From contig NZ_BSCT01000033.1 of assembly GCF_030159255.1 (NCBI RefSeq), positions 1-64,000 on the forward strand: a stretch of 64,000 bases of DNA, read 5' to 3'. The translations under genes and the position numbers were made by a program. Below, one piece after another: positions 24,633 to 33,009 of the stretch. The number at the start of each line of letters is the position of its first letter. The stretch's first letter is position 1. The stretch comes from Bradyrhizobium sp. SSBR45G. Lineage in GTDB: Bacteria; Pseudomonadota; Alphaproteobacteria; Rhizobiales; Xanthobacteraceae. The notes beneath the pieces were generated by a model. The model did no database searches, was not told the DNA's origin, and saw only the letters and a program-made list of their open reading frames with translations.

Positions 24633-25082
24633 CTACGCCTCCAGCGCGGTGATCATATCCACCCGCGCCGCATGCCGGCCGCCCTCGAAATCCGCCGTGA
24701 GGAACGCGTCGACGATATCGAGCGCCAGCCCCTCGCCGACGACGCGCGCGCCGATCGACAGCATGTTGGCGTCGTTGTGCCGGCGGATCATCCGCGCCGA
24801 GAAGGTGTCCGCGCAGACGCCGCAACGGATGCCCTTGACCTTGTTGGCGGCCATCATGATGCCCTGGCCGGTGCCGCACAGGATGATGCCGAAGCGGCAA
24901 TCGCCGGAGGCGACGCGCCGCGCCGCCGCTTCGCCGTGCTTCGGATAATGCGTGCTCTCCAGCGTCGTCGGTCCGATATCGACCACCACCCAGTCCTGCC
25001 GCGCGAGATGAGCGGCAATGGCCTGCCGCAGCGGAATGGCGGCGTGGTCGCTGGAGAGCACGACGCGGTTGCTGGCTGTCAT
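24633..25082 (-). CDS. rpiB: Ribose-5-phosphate isomerase B
   Basis: The 149-residue enzyme interconverts ribose 5-phosphate and ribulose 5-phosphate in the non-oxidative pentose phosphate pathway. Family features are the N-terminal LSSDHAAIPLRQAIAAHL, the catalytic Cys in ILCGTGQGIMMAANK (usually CGTGIGM; the Gln is a mild variation), and DTFSARMIRRHNDANML with the conserved His. The ATG at 25082 has AGGAG upstream, and the frame's nine-codon upstream extension is unnecessary. A 50-bp stretch covering its 3' end is repeated at 30406-30455. Confidence 0.92.
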   Translation of the reverse strand: MTASNRVVLSSDHAAIPLRQAIAAHLARQDWVVVDIGPTTLESTHYPKHGEAAARRVASGDCRFGIILCGTGQGIMMAANKVKGIRCGVCADTFSARMIRRHNDANMLSIGARVVGEGLALDIVDAFLTADFEGGRHAARVDMITALEA

Positions 25083-25194
25083 CGAGAAGGCTCCTGTTTC
25101 CTGAGGCAAGCGAGCGGGGCGGCCGAGTTGGATCAGTCGTGCAAACTGCCATCCATATTTCCAGGGCCGTCACGAACGGAACCGAATTGAGGCC

Positions 25195-26181
25195 TCACTC
25201 CGCGGGCCGGGCCAGCCGCGCCCGGAAGAAGGCGAGCACCTCGGCGTTGAACTCGGTGTGGAAGGCGGCGCGATCGAAACCCGGCGCGTCGGCACAAAGC
25301 TCGGACTGCGCCTGGACCAGCGCCGGGGGGCAAAGGAAGAAGGCGAAGTGGCCGGAGTTCGGCACCACGCGATAGTCGTGTCCTGCCGGAAGGTTGGCGT
25401 CGACGAAAGCGACATGGCTGGGCAGCACGCCGTCGCCGCCGCGGCTCGAGGCCCAGAGCTGAACCGGCACCTTGATCGGGGCAAGGCTCGCAGGCGAGAA
25501 GAAGATCGCCAGCGGATCGGCCAGCACCGCCGCCTTGATCCGCGGATCATGCGTCAGCGGCTGCGAGGGCGTTCGCTTGTCCAGGATCTCCTGGCAGAAC
25601 AGCCGCCGGATCGGCTGGCAATAATCGGACGCCGCTCCCGCCCAGTCCGGATCGGCGCCGAGCAGCACGAGCCCGGTATAGCCGCCGCGCGAAAAGCCGA
25701 AGAAGCCGATCCGGTCGCGATCGATGTGGGCCGCGAAGGGCGAGGAGCCGATCATGACGTCGATCAGCCGCCTGATATCGGTCGGCCGCTCGACGAACAC
25801 CGAGAGATCGCCGGAGCGGCTGAGATCCCGCGCCGTGTCGCCGGGATGATTGATGGCCGCGACCACGAAGCCGTGGTCGGCGAGCACCTCAGCCGTATCG
25901 CGACTGCTGAACAGCGAACCGCCGCGCCCATGCGAAGCCACGACGAGCGGCAGATGGGTGCCGGCCAGCGGGCAATCCATCGCCCCCGTCAGGATGAAAG
26001 CGCCGATCGGAATCTCCGCCGGCTTTTCGGCGCAGGGATACCAGACCATGCCATGAATCGCCGGCCCCTCGGCGTCCGCTGGAATGTCGATCGATCGCAG
26101 GCCGGCAGCTTGCGCCAATGTGGCGCTGAGACAGACAACGAGCGTCGCAAGGACGCGGCAGCCATTCATCACACTGGACAT
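25195..26181 (-). CDS. Secreted alpha/beta hydrolase, dienelactone hydrolase/PAF-acetylhydrolase-like
   Basis: The 328-residue protein has a signal peptide (MNGCRVLATLVVCLSATLAQAAG). Its hydrolase core has SHGRGGSLFSS near the oxyanion loop, the nucleophile elbow GFSRGGYTG and a C-terminal His in VPNSGHFAFFL. Cysteine pairs such as CPLAG/YCQPIRRLFCQE fit periplasmic disulfides. The ATG at 26181 has AGGAGAAGGTCG upstream; a longer frame start at 26226 would overlap the previous gene. It is probably cotranscribed with the PadR/HAAS/GIN genes upstream. The substrate is unknown. Confidence 0.85.
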   Translation of the reverse strand: MSSVMNGCRVLATLVVCLSATLAQAAGLRSIDIPADAEGPAIHGMVWYPCAEKPAEIPIGAFILTGAMDCPLAGTHLPLVVASHGRGGSLFSSRDTAEVLADHGFVVAAINHPGDTARDLSRSGDLSVFVERPTDIRRLIDVMIGSSPFAAHIDRDRIGFFGFSRGGYTGLVLLGADPDWAGAASDYCQPIRRLFCQEILDKRTPSQPLTHDPRIKAAVLADPLAIFFSPASLAPIKVPVQLWASSRGGDGVLPSHVAFVDANLPAGHDYRVVPNSGHFAFFLCPPALVQAQSELCADAPGFDRAAFHTEFNAEVLAFFRARLARPAE

Positions 26182-26222
26182 CGACCTTCTCCTGGGAGTG
26201 ATCCGACGCGTGCCGGCGGGCC

Positions 26223-27176
26223 TCAAGGCACCTGCTTGACCTGTCCTGATCCCGAGACGTGGGAGTTGAGCCGCGCGACGGCACCATGCAATCGCACCAC
26301 CGCGCTGCCCGAGACGGAAATGTCGGCGTCCTCGCGCGGCGCGAGGTCGACGTCGCCGCTGCCGTGAACCTTGATGGTGGCGCGTTCGGCGATCAGATGG
26401 CCCAGATCGGCCCGTCCGGAGCCGCTGGATTCGAGCGATAGCTCATGCGCCGATCCGGCGGCGGTGATGCCTCCGCTGCCACGCAGCGTGATGCGGAGCT
26501 GGTCCTGCTTGGCGTCGGCGAGGTTGAGATGTCCGCTGCCGTGAAGGCTTGCCGTGGTTGCACGAGTCACGAGGCGGCCGAGATCCACGCGGCCCGAGCC
26601 CGACGCCTCGACGGCAGCATCGCCGACGTCGCCGCTGGCGGTGACGGCGCCGCTGCCGTGCGCCGTGACCCGCAACGCGTCCTGGCGGAGGTCGGAGAGA
26701 TCGAGGCCGGCGGAGCCATTGACGGTCCATTCCGTGACCGCGGGGCCCGAGAGTTGAACAACGAGATCATCCGCCCGGATGCAGCCGACCAGCCTGCCCC
26801 ACTCGGCGGTGTCCCACTCCAGGATTCCATCACGCAAGCGGACGTGGCCGACCAGATCGGCATCACCCGTGACGCTGGCCCGTGGCGTCGGCGAAGGCGA
26901 ATAGTGCACCTGCGCCGGAATTCTGATCTTGACGGCGTTGCCGCCGGACCATGCGAGATCTGCGGTGCGGCGCTCGCGCGGGCCCGACGTGGACGACCAC
27001 GGCATCGCCCCGCAGCTTCGCGCGCCAGCCCAGGACGTCCTGACCCAGGAGAGGCCCGACCAAGGCAGGTCACCGCCGTCGACCCAGTCCTGCGCCGACG
27101 CCAGCGCCGTGATGATCCCGCATGCTGCAGCGATGCTCAATGACACCACCGCGATCTGTCCTAGCCGTCCACTCAT
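26223..27176 (-). CDS. Exported GIN-domain (DUF2807) beta-helical protein
   Basis: The 317-residue protein has an N-terminal signal or anchor helix (IAVVSLSIAAACGIITALAS). A head region follows, then repeated strand motifs typical of the GIN/DUF2807 fold: NGSAGLDLSDL, HGSGAVTASGDVG, ASGSGRVDLGRL, HGSGHLNLAD, RGSGGITAAGSA, SSGSGRADLGHL, HGSGDVDLAPRED. These GSG turns repeat about every 18-20 residues and suit a right-handed beta-helix in the cell envelope. It is the last gene of a padR-HAAS-GIN cluster; GIN and HAAS genes are commonly neighbours in PadR-controlled envelope-stress modules. The biochemical role is unknown. Confidence 0.82.
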   Translation of the reverse strand: MSGRLGQIAVVSLSIAAACGIITALASAQDWVDGGDLPWSGLSWVRTSWAGARSCGAMPWSSTSGPRERRTADLAWSGGNAVKIRIPAQVHYSPSPTPRASVTGDADLVGHVRLRDGILEWDTAEWGRLVGCIRADDLVVQLSGPAVTEWTVNGSAGLDLSDLRQDALRVTAHGSGAVTASGDVGDAAVEASGSGRVDLGRLVTRATTASLHGSGHLNLADAKQDQLRITLRGSGGITAAGSAHELSLESSGSGRADLGHLIAERATIKVHGSGDVDLAPREDADISVSGSAVVRLHGAVARLNSHVSGSGQVKQVP

Positions 27177-27195
27177 TGCGTACCTCCGATCCTGG

Positions 27196-27768
27196 TCAAG
27201 CGGGGTCGTGTTCCGGCCTGAGCAGCCGGTAATGCAGCCGGGCGTAGTTGCCGAGCATCTTCACCGCGGCATTGAGCGCCAGCAGCAACAGCGCGCCGCC
27301 ACCGATGCTGCCGGCGACGAGCCCGATGCCGGCCACCGCGCGCAGCGCCATCGCGGCGAGCGAGACGAAGTGTCCGATCTTGAGCAGACTGAGCAGCAGG
27401 CCGATGCCGACGACACCGAGCACGAAGACCACGAGGCCGGCCGCCAGGGTCACCAGCATCACGGCGAACAGCAGCGGCAACAGCAGCAGGATGTCGACGG
27501 TGGCCAATCCGCCAAGCGCCAGCAGCACGGCGGCGGAGTTGCCGAGGCTGCGGTGCTTCTCCCAATGGCGCAGCCCGGTCTCGGCGCGCAGCTCGCGCGC
27601 CAGCCGCCGCGGGTCGCCCAACGCTGAGGCCACCTCCGCCTCGCCGCGCCCGGAGGCGGCGGCTTCATCGAAATAGGACATGTAGTCCGCGATGATCTCG
27701 TCGATGTCATCAGCCGGCAGCCCGGCGAGACCGTCCTTGAGGAGGCCCAAGAAGGCTGTGCGGTCCAT
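27196..27768 (-). CDS. HAAS/DUF1700 domain membrane protein
   Basis: The 190-residue protein has the soluble helical HAAS segment at its N-terminus (MDRTAFLGLLKDGLAGLPAD, IIADYMSYFDEAAASGRGE, VASALGDPRRLARELRAE; about 1-68). Four predicted membrane helices follow at about 78-165, and a basic tail. Its ATG overlaps the padR stop codon (TGATG), so the two are translationally coupled. HAAS proteins are usual partners of PadR repressors and are thought to transmit or anchor envelope-stress signals. The GIN protein follows after a 19-bp gap. Confidence 0.85.
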   Translation of the reverse strand: MDRTAFLGLLKDGLAGLPADDIDEIIADYMSYFDEAAASGRGEAEVASALGDPRRLARELRAETGLRHWEKHRSLGNSAAVLLALGGLATVDILLLLPLLFAVMLVTLAAGLVVFVLGVVGIGLLLSLLKIGHFVSLAAMALRAVAGIGLVAGSIGGGALLLLALNAAVKMLGNYARLHYRLLRPEHDPA

Positions 27769-28091
27769 CAGCGTTCTCCCAGCAATCTGTTGACGGCATC
27801 GGCAAAGCTGCGCCACTCGCGCTTCTGCGCCGTGAAGGCGGCGCGGCCGGCCGGCGTGAGCCGATAATATTTGCGCGGCGGACCGCTGTTGGACTCGGCT
27901 AGACGGGTTTCGACCAGCTTGTCGTCCTGCATGCGCCGCATCAAAGGATAGATCGTCCCCTCGCCGATACCGACGCCGGCCGCAAGCGAGCTGGCAATCT
28001 CGTAAGCGTAGCTTTCGCCCCGCGCCAGCAGCGCCAGCACGCACAATTCGAGCGCACCTTTCTTCAGCTGAACCTGCATCTGTTCCGTCAT
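27768..28091 (-). CDS. PadR family transcriptional regulator
   Basis: The 107-residue PadR protein is of the short (s2) type. Its winged helix (KKGALELCVLALLARGESYA, GIGEGTIYPLMRRMQDDKLV, GPPRKYYRLTPAGRAAF; about 10-90) is followed by a short C-terminal dimer helix. It is the first gene of a three- or four-gene unit with the HAAS and GIN proteins and perhaps the secreted hydrolase. Two 11-bp direct repeats directly upstream are good candidates for its binding site, giving autoregulation. Confidence 0.9.
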   Translation of the reverse strand: MTEQMQVQLKKGALELCVLALLARGESYAYEIASSLAAGVGIGEGTIYPLMRRMQDDKLVETRLAESNSGPPRKYYRLTPAGRAAFTAQKREWRSFADAVNRLLGER

Positions 28092-28103
28092 GGAGAGAAG
28101 GTA

Positions 28104-28131
28104 TCACAAGGTACTGTGTATTACAAGGTAC
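28104..28131. promoter_or_regulatory. Direct repeats upstream of padR, candidate operator
   Basis: TCACAAGGTAC (28104-28114) and TTACAAGGTAC (28121-28131) differ by one base and are spaced 17 bp start to start. They begin 13 bp upstream of the padR ATG, in the only AT-rich part of the gap. The position suits autorepression by PadR. Binding is inferred. Confidence 0.5.
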
Positions 28132-28307
28132 CTGTTTATGACCGATCGAATCTGCCGAGCCACCGGACGCTGCACCGCCCGTCGACCGGCATCAGAAAGT
28201 CTTGGCGCCCGTATCTGGATTTCTTGTTCAAGCGATCCTGCCGCGCGCACCCAAGGGGGCTTCGCGGCCATCACAAACGCAAGGCGCGGATCGGTAGCCT
28301 GCGCAAC

Positions 28308-28757
28308 TCAGCCTGCCGGGCGATGCGCGACGTAGGCGGTCCGACGTCCCGGCTCGAAACCGCAATTCTCATAGAAGCGATGCACGCGCGGATCCTTGCG
28401 TCCGCTCTGCAGCAGAACGTGATGGCAATCCTTCGCCCACGCCTCGGTCAGAGCAGCCTGGACCACGGCGCGGCCGTAACCGAAGCCGCGAAACTCAGGG
28501 TGGGTCACCACGTTGTCCAGGAATGCGTGGGCACGTCCGCCACGAAGAAGATTTGGCGCCGCAATCAGCATGCAGGTCGATACGATCCGCGGACCGGCCT
28601 CCGCAACAAAAACATCGACCCATCTGAGCGCGAGTGTCTCGGACCAGATCTGCTCGGCACGGTCCCGCGGCTCGACCGGCGCGCTCACGTCCGACGCTCG
28701 AAACAGATCGAGCAATCGCTCCAAATCCGCAGCCTGCGCCAGCCTCGCCCTCATCAT
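28308..28757 (-). CDS. GNAT family N-acetyltransferase
   Basis: The 149-residue GNAT-fold enzyme transfers an acyl group from acetyl-CoA. The core reads DNVVTHPEFRGFGYGRAVVQ (acetyl-CoA pyrophosphate loop, RGFGYG) and VLLQSGRKDPRVHRFYENCG (strand 5 and the C-terminal motif with FYENCGF). The tandem ATG start has GGAGGCGAA directly upstream, making the longer frame start at 28802 unlikely. The substrate is unknown. It is divergently separated from padR by about 215 bases with no other gene. Confidence 0.87.
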   Translation of the reverse strand: MMRARLAQAADLERLLDLFRASDVSAPVEPRDRAEQIWSETLALRWVDVFVAEAGPRIVSTCMLIAAPNLLRGGRAHAFLDNVVTHPEFRGFGYGRAVVQAALTEAWAKDCHHVLLQSGRKDPRVHRFYENCGFEPGRRTAYVAHRPAG

Positions 28758-28841
28758 TTCGCCTCCGGGCCGATTGCATCCAGGATGAGCCCTCGCGCGC
28801 ATTGATCAGGCTCGATACCGCCAGCCCTGGATGCGCGAGAC

Positions 28842-29153
28842 TCATTCGGGCTGCCCTCCCCTTATATCACGCCAATATTCCTCCGTGACGTCAGGATCAA
28901 TGTCGACCGGCAATGAACTCCCGGAATATAGGCGGTCCTGACCGTCCCTTCGCGGACCGGAAATCCAGTAGCGTTCGCCCGTGTCGAGATCGAAATAGTT
29001 GGCCTTGTATCCCCTGCCGTTCAGGCTCTGAAAGGTCCGCCCTCCGTAACTGACGGATCTGCCGGACTTCGAGAACGTCACGCGCCCGATCCGCGCCGGC
29101 CCATTGAGCGACTCCGATTTATTCTCGATATACATGATGCGCGTTTTCGGCAT
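28842..29153 (-). CDS. Conserved small hypothetical protein of a Rhizobiales family
   Basis: The 103-residue soluble protein has a strongly patterned beta sequence: MYIENKSESLNGPARIGRV, SKSGRSVSYGGRTFQSLNG, GYKANYFDLDTGERYWISGP, and a C-terminal DVTEEYWRDIRG. I recall this family as widespread, sometimes mislabelled as a deoxyxylulose-phosphate synthase; at this size no such activity is plausible. The ATG at 29153 has GGAG eight bases upstream and is preferred to a TTG ten codons earlier. The function is unknown. Confidence 0.75.
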   Translation of the reverse strand: MPKTRIMYIENKSESLNGPARIGRVTFSKSGRSVSYGGRTFQSLNGRGYKANYFDLDTGERYWISGPRRDGQDRLYSGSSLPVDIDPDVTEEYWRDIRGGQPE

Positions 29154-29219
29154 CGCCGGCACTCCGTCCCACGGCGTCTTCAATCATCCCGATATCAGGC
29201 CGAGCAAACTCTCTTCTGC

Positions 29220-30230
29220 TCATCGCCGCCTTAACTGCTCCAACCATTCCTTCTCGGCGTCCGCGTGCATGAGATGAATCGTCTGATAGGCACGCAAGAG
29301 AGAATCCCCGTCATAGAGCTTGCTACTTTCCGAGAGCATGGCGATCCAGGCGCTGATCGCGTCGTATTCGTCCATCTGCAATCCGCACAAGCGATCCAGC
29401 AGGAACTGATCCCACCACTCGGGATTGGGCGTACGGTCGAGGCAATCGATGAGCGCATCGGCCACCAGCAGAGTCTCGTCCGGATTCTTCGCGACCAGAC
29501 ACAGGATACTCTGCAGATAATATCTGAACGCATCCGGCGTGAACCTGAAGAATGCGTCGGAATGATCCCTCCAGTCCCGTGGCGTGATCTCACGCCAGTC
29601 CCGACCGGCAAACCAGAGCGCATCCTCGTCATCGGCCACGGGAACTGGGCGATTGATCAGAACCTCCGGCTTCTCGCGATGAGCGAAGGCGCATTCGATC
29701 TGCCTGACGAGCCGCAGCGCGGGCGCGTCGTCTCCGATCTCCAATTCCGCAGCGCGCCTTGTCACGGCCATCAGCGCTGCATCCACAGCCGCGAGAAACT
29801 CCGCATTCTCCTTGTGTTGCTTCAGCAGAATATCCAGCCCCAGGAATATGCCGGAGACGGCGTCGCGCGCGCCAGCCTTGACCGTCATCTCGCCCAACAG
29901 AGCCAATGCACGATCGGGCGGCGCGACGCGCGCCACGAAGTCGCCGATGGCGAACGCCGGATCTTCATCTGCCGCACGCTCGAAGTTGGCGACCATGCAT
30001 GCGAGGAGACGTTGGACTTGACGGTCCGACAGCTTCTCACGCTCGACGTAGAGCCCGTTGATCAAATGGAACAAGCCTCGCCGTCCGGTCAGGAGGGGAT
30101 CGGCGAGCAGACGGCAAACGAAATCAATATGTCGCTCGGAGATCGAGGCGGCCATTAGAAGCGAGTCCGAAAACGCGTCGGCGACCTCCTCCGAAACCCG
30201 GTCCGCATCAGCCGGCTCAACATCGACCAA
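29220..30230 (-). CDS. Hypothetical helical protein, C-terminal part DUF6714-like
   Basis: This is a 336-residue all-helical soluble protein. The C-terminal third contains WREITPRDWRDHSDAFFRFT and PDAFRYYLQSILCLVAKN, the sort of sequence seen in DUF6714-type proteins; the N-terminal part has VSEEVADAFSDSLLMA and repeat-like helices. No catalytic motif is seen. The upstream in-frame stop leaves only a TTG at 30230 as an early start, and an ATG at 30155 is an alternative. GC content is slightly lower than that of adjacent metabolic genes, which suits accessory origin. Its small neighbour at 28842 may be cotranscribed. Confidence 0.62.
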   Translation of the reverse strand: MVDVEPADADRVSEEVADAFSDSLLMAASISERHIDFVCRLLADPLLTGRRGLFHLINGLYVEREKLSDRQVQRLLACMVANFERAADEDPAFAIGDFVARVAPPDRALALLGEMTVKAGARDAVSGIFLGLDILLKQHKENAEFLAAVDAALMAVTRRAAELEIGDDAPALRLVRQIECAFAHREKPEVLINRPVPVADDEDALWFAGRDWREITPRDWRDHSDAFFRFTPDAFRYYLQSILCLVAKNPDETLLVADALIDCLDRTPNPEWWDQFLLDRLCGLQMDEYDAISAWIAMLSESSKLYDGDSLLRAYQTIHLMHADAEKEWLEQLRRR

Positions 30231-30405
30231 GCGACGATGGGCTCATTCGAAATCCAAGGCTCTCTCCTGACCGGCGCCCGGCTTTGGCTTGGCGTGCCTG
30301 CCCAGAAATGCAACCAGAACGGAACCCACGCAATCGAGATGTGGGGATTGGGTGAACGAATTCAGACCAATCGCCTCGAACTTGGTCGCGGCAGCATTGC
30401 CTGGA

Positions 30406-30455
30406 CAAGCGACGGCACCAACCCTCCAGCGCCGTGATCATGTCCACCCGTGTCG
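30406..30455 (-). pseudogene. Remnant of an rpiB 3' end
   Basis: These 50 bases match 24621-24670, the last 11-12 codons of rpiB with its downstream flank, at 43 of 50 positions. They still encode VDMITALE before the stop codon of the intact gene is lost. The rest of the 30231-30647 gap holds no intact gene. It looks like the scar of a duplication or recombination event whose other parts have decayed. Confidence 0.6.
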
Positions 30456-30647
30456 GACGATCCTCCGCCTGGCACACCGCAGCGCGTCACAGGGCGTTGT
30501 TGCGGGCCGTCCGTGACGTGATGCTGCTCGCTGCGGTCGGCCTCGATGAGATATATAACAGGATCTGTCAATCGCTCCCCGTGGCCGAACCAGCCTGCAA
30601 CAACTCGGCGTATAGCATCGACGGTCTCAGATTCGGAGATTCCATCC

Positions 30648-32117
30648 GTGTCCCTGTCTACCCGGCTCGATCCGTTCATTGCGGAAGTGCGGCAGCATTG
30701 GCGGATCCCCGGCATGGCCGTCGCCGTGGTGCGTCGCGACGGTCCGCTGCTCGTTGAAGCCTATGGCGTGAGTGATGTCGCGACCTCCGCTCCCGCCGAC
30801 ATCGATACGGCCTTTGCGGTCGGCTCGTGCTCGAAGGCCTTCACCGCCACGCTGGCGGCGGTGCTGGTGGATGCCGCTGTGATCGGATGGGATGATCGGA
30901 TTCGCAAATATCTGCCGTCGTTCAGTCTGTACGATCCCTGGATCAGCGACCAGCTGACGTTCAGGGATGTCTTCGCCAATCGGACCGGCCTGTCGCGCGC
31001 GAGCATTGGCGAATATGGCTCCGACCTGACACGGGCGGAAACATTGCGCCGCGCCCGCTCCGTTCAGCCGATCGCGCAATTTCGCGATCAGTTCACCTAT
31101 TGCAACGTCGGCTTCGTCGTCGCTGCGGAGGCGATGGCCGCGGCTGCGGGTCAGTCGTTCGACGGGCTGATGAACGAATGTCTGCTGAAGCGGCTCGAAT
31201 TCGACCGGAGCAGATCAACGGGAGCAACGTCCAACTTCGCCGCTCCCCACTACGAGATCGACGGCAAGGTTCAGACGGTGCCGCCGATGGCGACGGATAA
31301 CCTTCAGGGGGCGATCGACCGCTCGATGAGTGCCCGCGAAGCGGCGAATTGGCTCAGGCTCCATCTGGAAGAGGGCGCGCGCGAAGCCCATCCCGTCTCG
31401 GCGCCTCAGCTCCGGGAGACGCATCTGCTGCAAACCGTGCGAAGGGATCGAACGGCGAACGACGGATACGGCCTCGGCTGGCATGTGCGCAACCGACGCA
31501 TTCAGCATGATGGCGCCATCCGCGGCTTTCGCGCCAACGTCTGGTGCGATCTGGACGGCGACCTCGCGATCTTCGTGGCAACCAATCTCGGCGCCGGCTT
31601 CGCTCACCTCGCCGTCACCTATCGCATCATCCAGGAGATGCGCGGCGAGACGGTGACTGACTGGATCAAATATTTCGACGACATGGCTGACAGAGAGATC
31701 CGCGAACGCGTCGCCCGGTTCGAGGGGGAGAGATCGAGCGACCCTGTTTCGGCATCTCGCTGGTCGCAGGATGATTTCGTCGGCACCTACCATCACCAGG
31801 GCTTCGGCTCGCTGCATATCGAGCCGAGGGACGATCACCTGTGGTTTCGCATCGACGGCCTGTCAGGCTTCGATGGCCCGCTGATGCGCTATTCCGGCCT
31901 GAGCTTCGAGTACCAGGGCGATCGCGACGCCATGGCCTGGCCGGCGATCGCCATCCCGACGGCACCGAGAGGTGAGCGCGCGCAAATCCGGTTTCAATCG
32001 ACCGGCAATCGAATCGACCGACTCCGATGGCAGGACTGGTTCGGCGAGGCCGAATTTGTCCAGGTAATGGTCCGCGGGCATGGCTTCGGGAGGACCATCG
32101 ACATGGACCCCTCATAG
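30648..32117 (+). CDS. Serine hydrolase of the class C beta-lactamase/penicillin-binding fold
   Basis: This is a beta-lactamase-fold hydrolase of about 489 residues. The nucleophile motif is SCSK (in FAVGSCSKAFTAT), the YxN motif is YCN (in FTYCNVGFV), and a C-terminal HDGAIRGF replaces the KTG/HxG element. A C-terminal lipocalin-like domain (FVGTYHHQGFGSLHIEPRDD) follows, as in DUF3471-type members. The GTG at 30648 has GGAGATTCC upstream; an ATG at 30546 would add 34 unremarkable residues. No signal peptide is evident with either start. Such enzymes act as D-aminopeptidases, esterases or peptidoglycan hydrolases, and antibiotic resistance should not be assumed. Confidence 0.82.
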   Translation: MSLSTRLDPFIAEVRQHWRIPGMAVAVVRRDGPLLVEAYGVSDVATSAPADIDTAFAVGSCSKAFTATLAAVLVDAAVIGWDDRIRKYLPSFSLYDPWISDQLTFRDVFANRTGLSRASIGEYGSDLTRAETLRRARSVQPIAQFRDQFTYCNVGFVVAAEAMAAAAGQSFDGLMNECLLKRLEFDRSRSTGATSNFAAPHYEIDGKVQTVPPMATDNLQGAIDRSMSAREAANWLRLHLEEGAREAHPVSAPQLRETHLLQTVRRDRTANDGYGLGWHVRNRRIQHDGAIRGFRANVWCDLDGDLAIFVATNLGAGFAHLAVTYRIIQEMRGETVTDWIKYFDDMADREIRERVARFEGERSSDPVSASRWSQDDFVGTYHHQGFGSLHIEPRDDHLWFRIDGLSGFDGPLMRYSGLSFEYQGDRDAMAWPAIAIPTAPRGERAQIRFQSTGNRIDRLRWQDWFGEAEFVQVMVRGHGFGRTIDMDPS

Positions 32118-32127
32118 CCTCTTAGAT

Positions 32128-33009
32128 CTAGCTCGCCGCAGCAACGATCCCCAGCGCGCTGACCGGGTTCATGCTGTCCACCATGGCCGTCGGGATCAGG
32201 ATGGTCGCGCCGCGCTCCTTGGTGGTCTCGTAGATGATGTTCATCGCCCGCAGCTGCAGCGCCGCGGGGCTGCGCGCGTAGATGTCGGCGGCTTCGACGA
32301 ATTTCTGGGCGACCTCCTGCTCGGCCTGTCCGAGCAGAACGCGGGCCAGCCGCTCACGCTCGGCCTGCGCCTGCCGGCTCATGGCATCCTGGAGCGCCGG
32401 CGGCACGCCGATGTCCCTGATCTCGACCGACAGGACGGCGACGCCCCAATCCGCTGTCTTGCGGCCGATCTCCTCGCGCAGGACGGCGTCGCCCTGCTTG
32501 CGCTCGGACAGGAGGGTCGAGAGCAAGGACGAGCCGACCATCTCCCGCAGCGAGGTCTGCGCGACGCGGGTGATCGCCTGGCGATAATCGATGATCTCGA
32601 GCGCGACGCGCTCGGGATCGTGGATCTGCCAGAACACCACGGCGTCGATGTTGACCGGCACGGTATCCTTGCTCAGGGCCTGCTCGGCGTTGATCTCGGT
32701 GGTCTGGATGCGCTGATCGAGCCAGACGGCCACCTGGTCGATGAAGGGCACGATGACGAACGGGCCGGGTCCGCGGATTCCCGCCAGCCGGCCCAGCCGG
32801 AGCACGACGGCCCGCTCCCATTGATCGGCGATCATGAGGGCCTGCGGGATCAGGACTGCGATGACGGCGACCGCCGCGGCGGCCACGTACGGGACGACTG
32901 AGCCAGCCTCGCGACCGGACCAGGCGATCCATGCGGCGAGCCCCAGCGTCAGGATGGCAAGCACGATGGCGGGCTGGTTGGCCCCCTTTGCACCGAGATA
33001 CCTAGTCAT
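32128..33009 (-). CDS. Slipin, stomatin/prohibitin (SPFH/band 7) family membrane protein
   Basis: The 293-residue protein has two N-terminal hydrophobic helices (AIVLAILTLGLAAWIAW; VVPYVAAAAVAVIAVLIP). The SPFH domain follows (WERAVVLRLGRLAGIRGPGP to IRDIGVPPALQDAMSRQAQAE) and then a coiled-coil C-terminus that would drive ring-like oligomers at the inner membrane. Slipins usually pair with an NfeD membrane protease partner; none is adjacent here. Instead the gene is coupled to a GntR regulator, whose stop overlaps the slipin ATG by 8 bp. Confidence 0.88.
   Translation of the reverse strand: MTRYLGAKGANQPAIVLAILTLGLAAWIAWSGREAGSVVPYVAAAAVAVIAVLIPQALMIADQWERAVVLRLGRLAGIRGPGPFVIVPFIDQVAVWLDQRIQTTEINAEQALSKDTVPVNIDAVVFWQIHDPERVALEIIDYRQAITRVAQTSLREMVGSSLLSTLLSERKQGDAVLREEIGRKTADWGVAVLSVEIRDIGVPPALQDAMSRQAQAERERLARVLLGQAEQEVAQKFVEAADIYARSPAALQLRAMNIIYETTKERGATILIPTAMVDSMNPVSALGIVAAAS

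Noticed and set aside
26443..26760. Short regular GSG-turn repeats that could suggest a CRISPR or tandem DNA repeat
   Set aside because: The periodicity is at the protein level (beta-helix turns of the GIN protein); the DNA repeats are too diverged for a CRISPR or tandem array.
30648..32117. Antibiotic-resistance beta-lactamase
   Set aside because: Only the SxxK/YxN fold is present, with no signal peptide and an added lipocalin-like domain; the family is broad and mostly not resistance-related.
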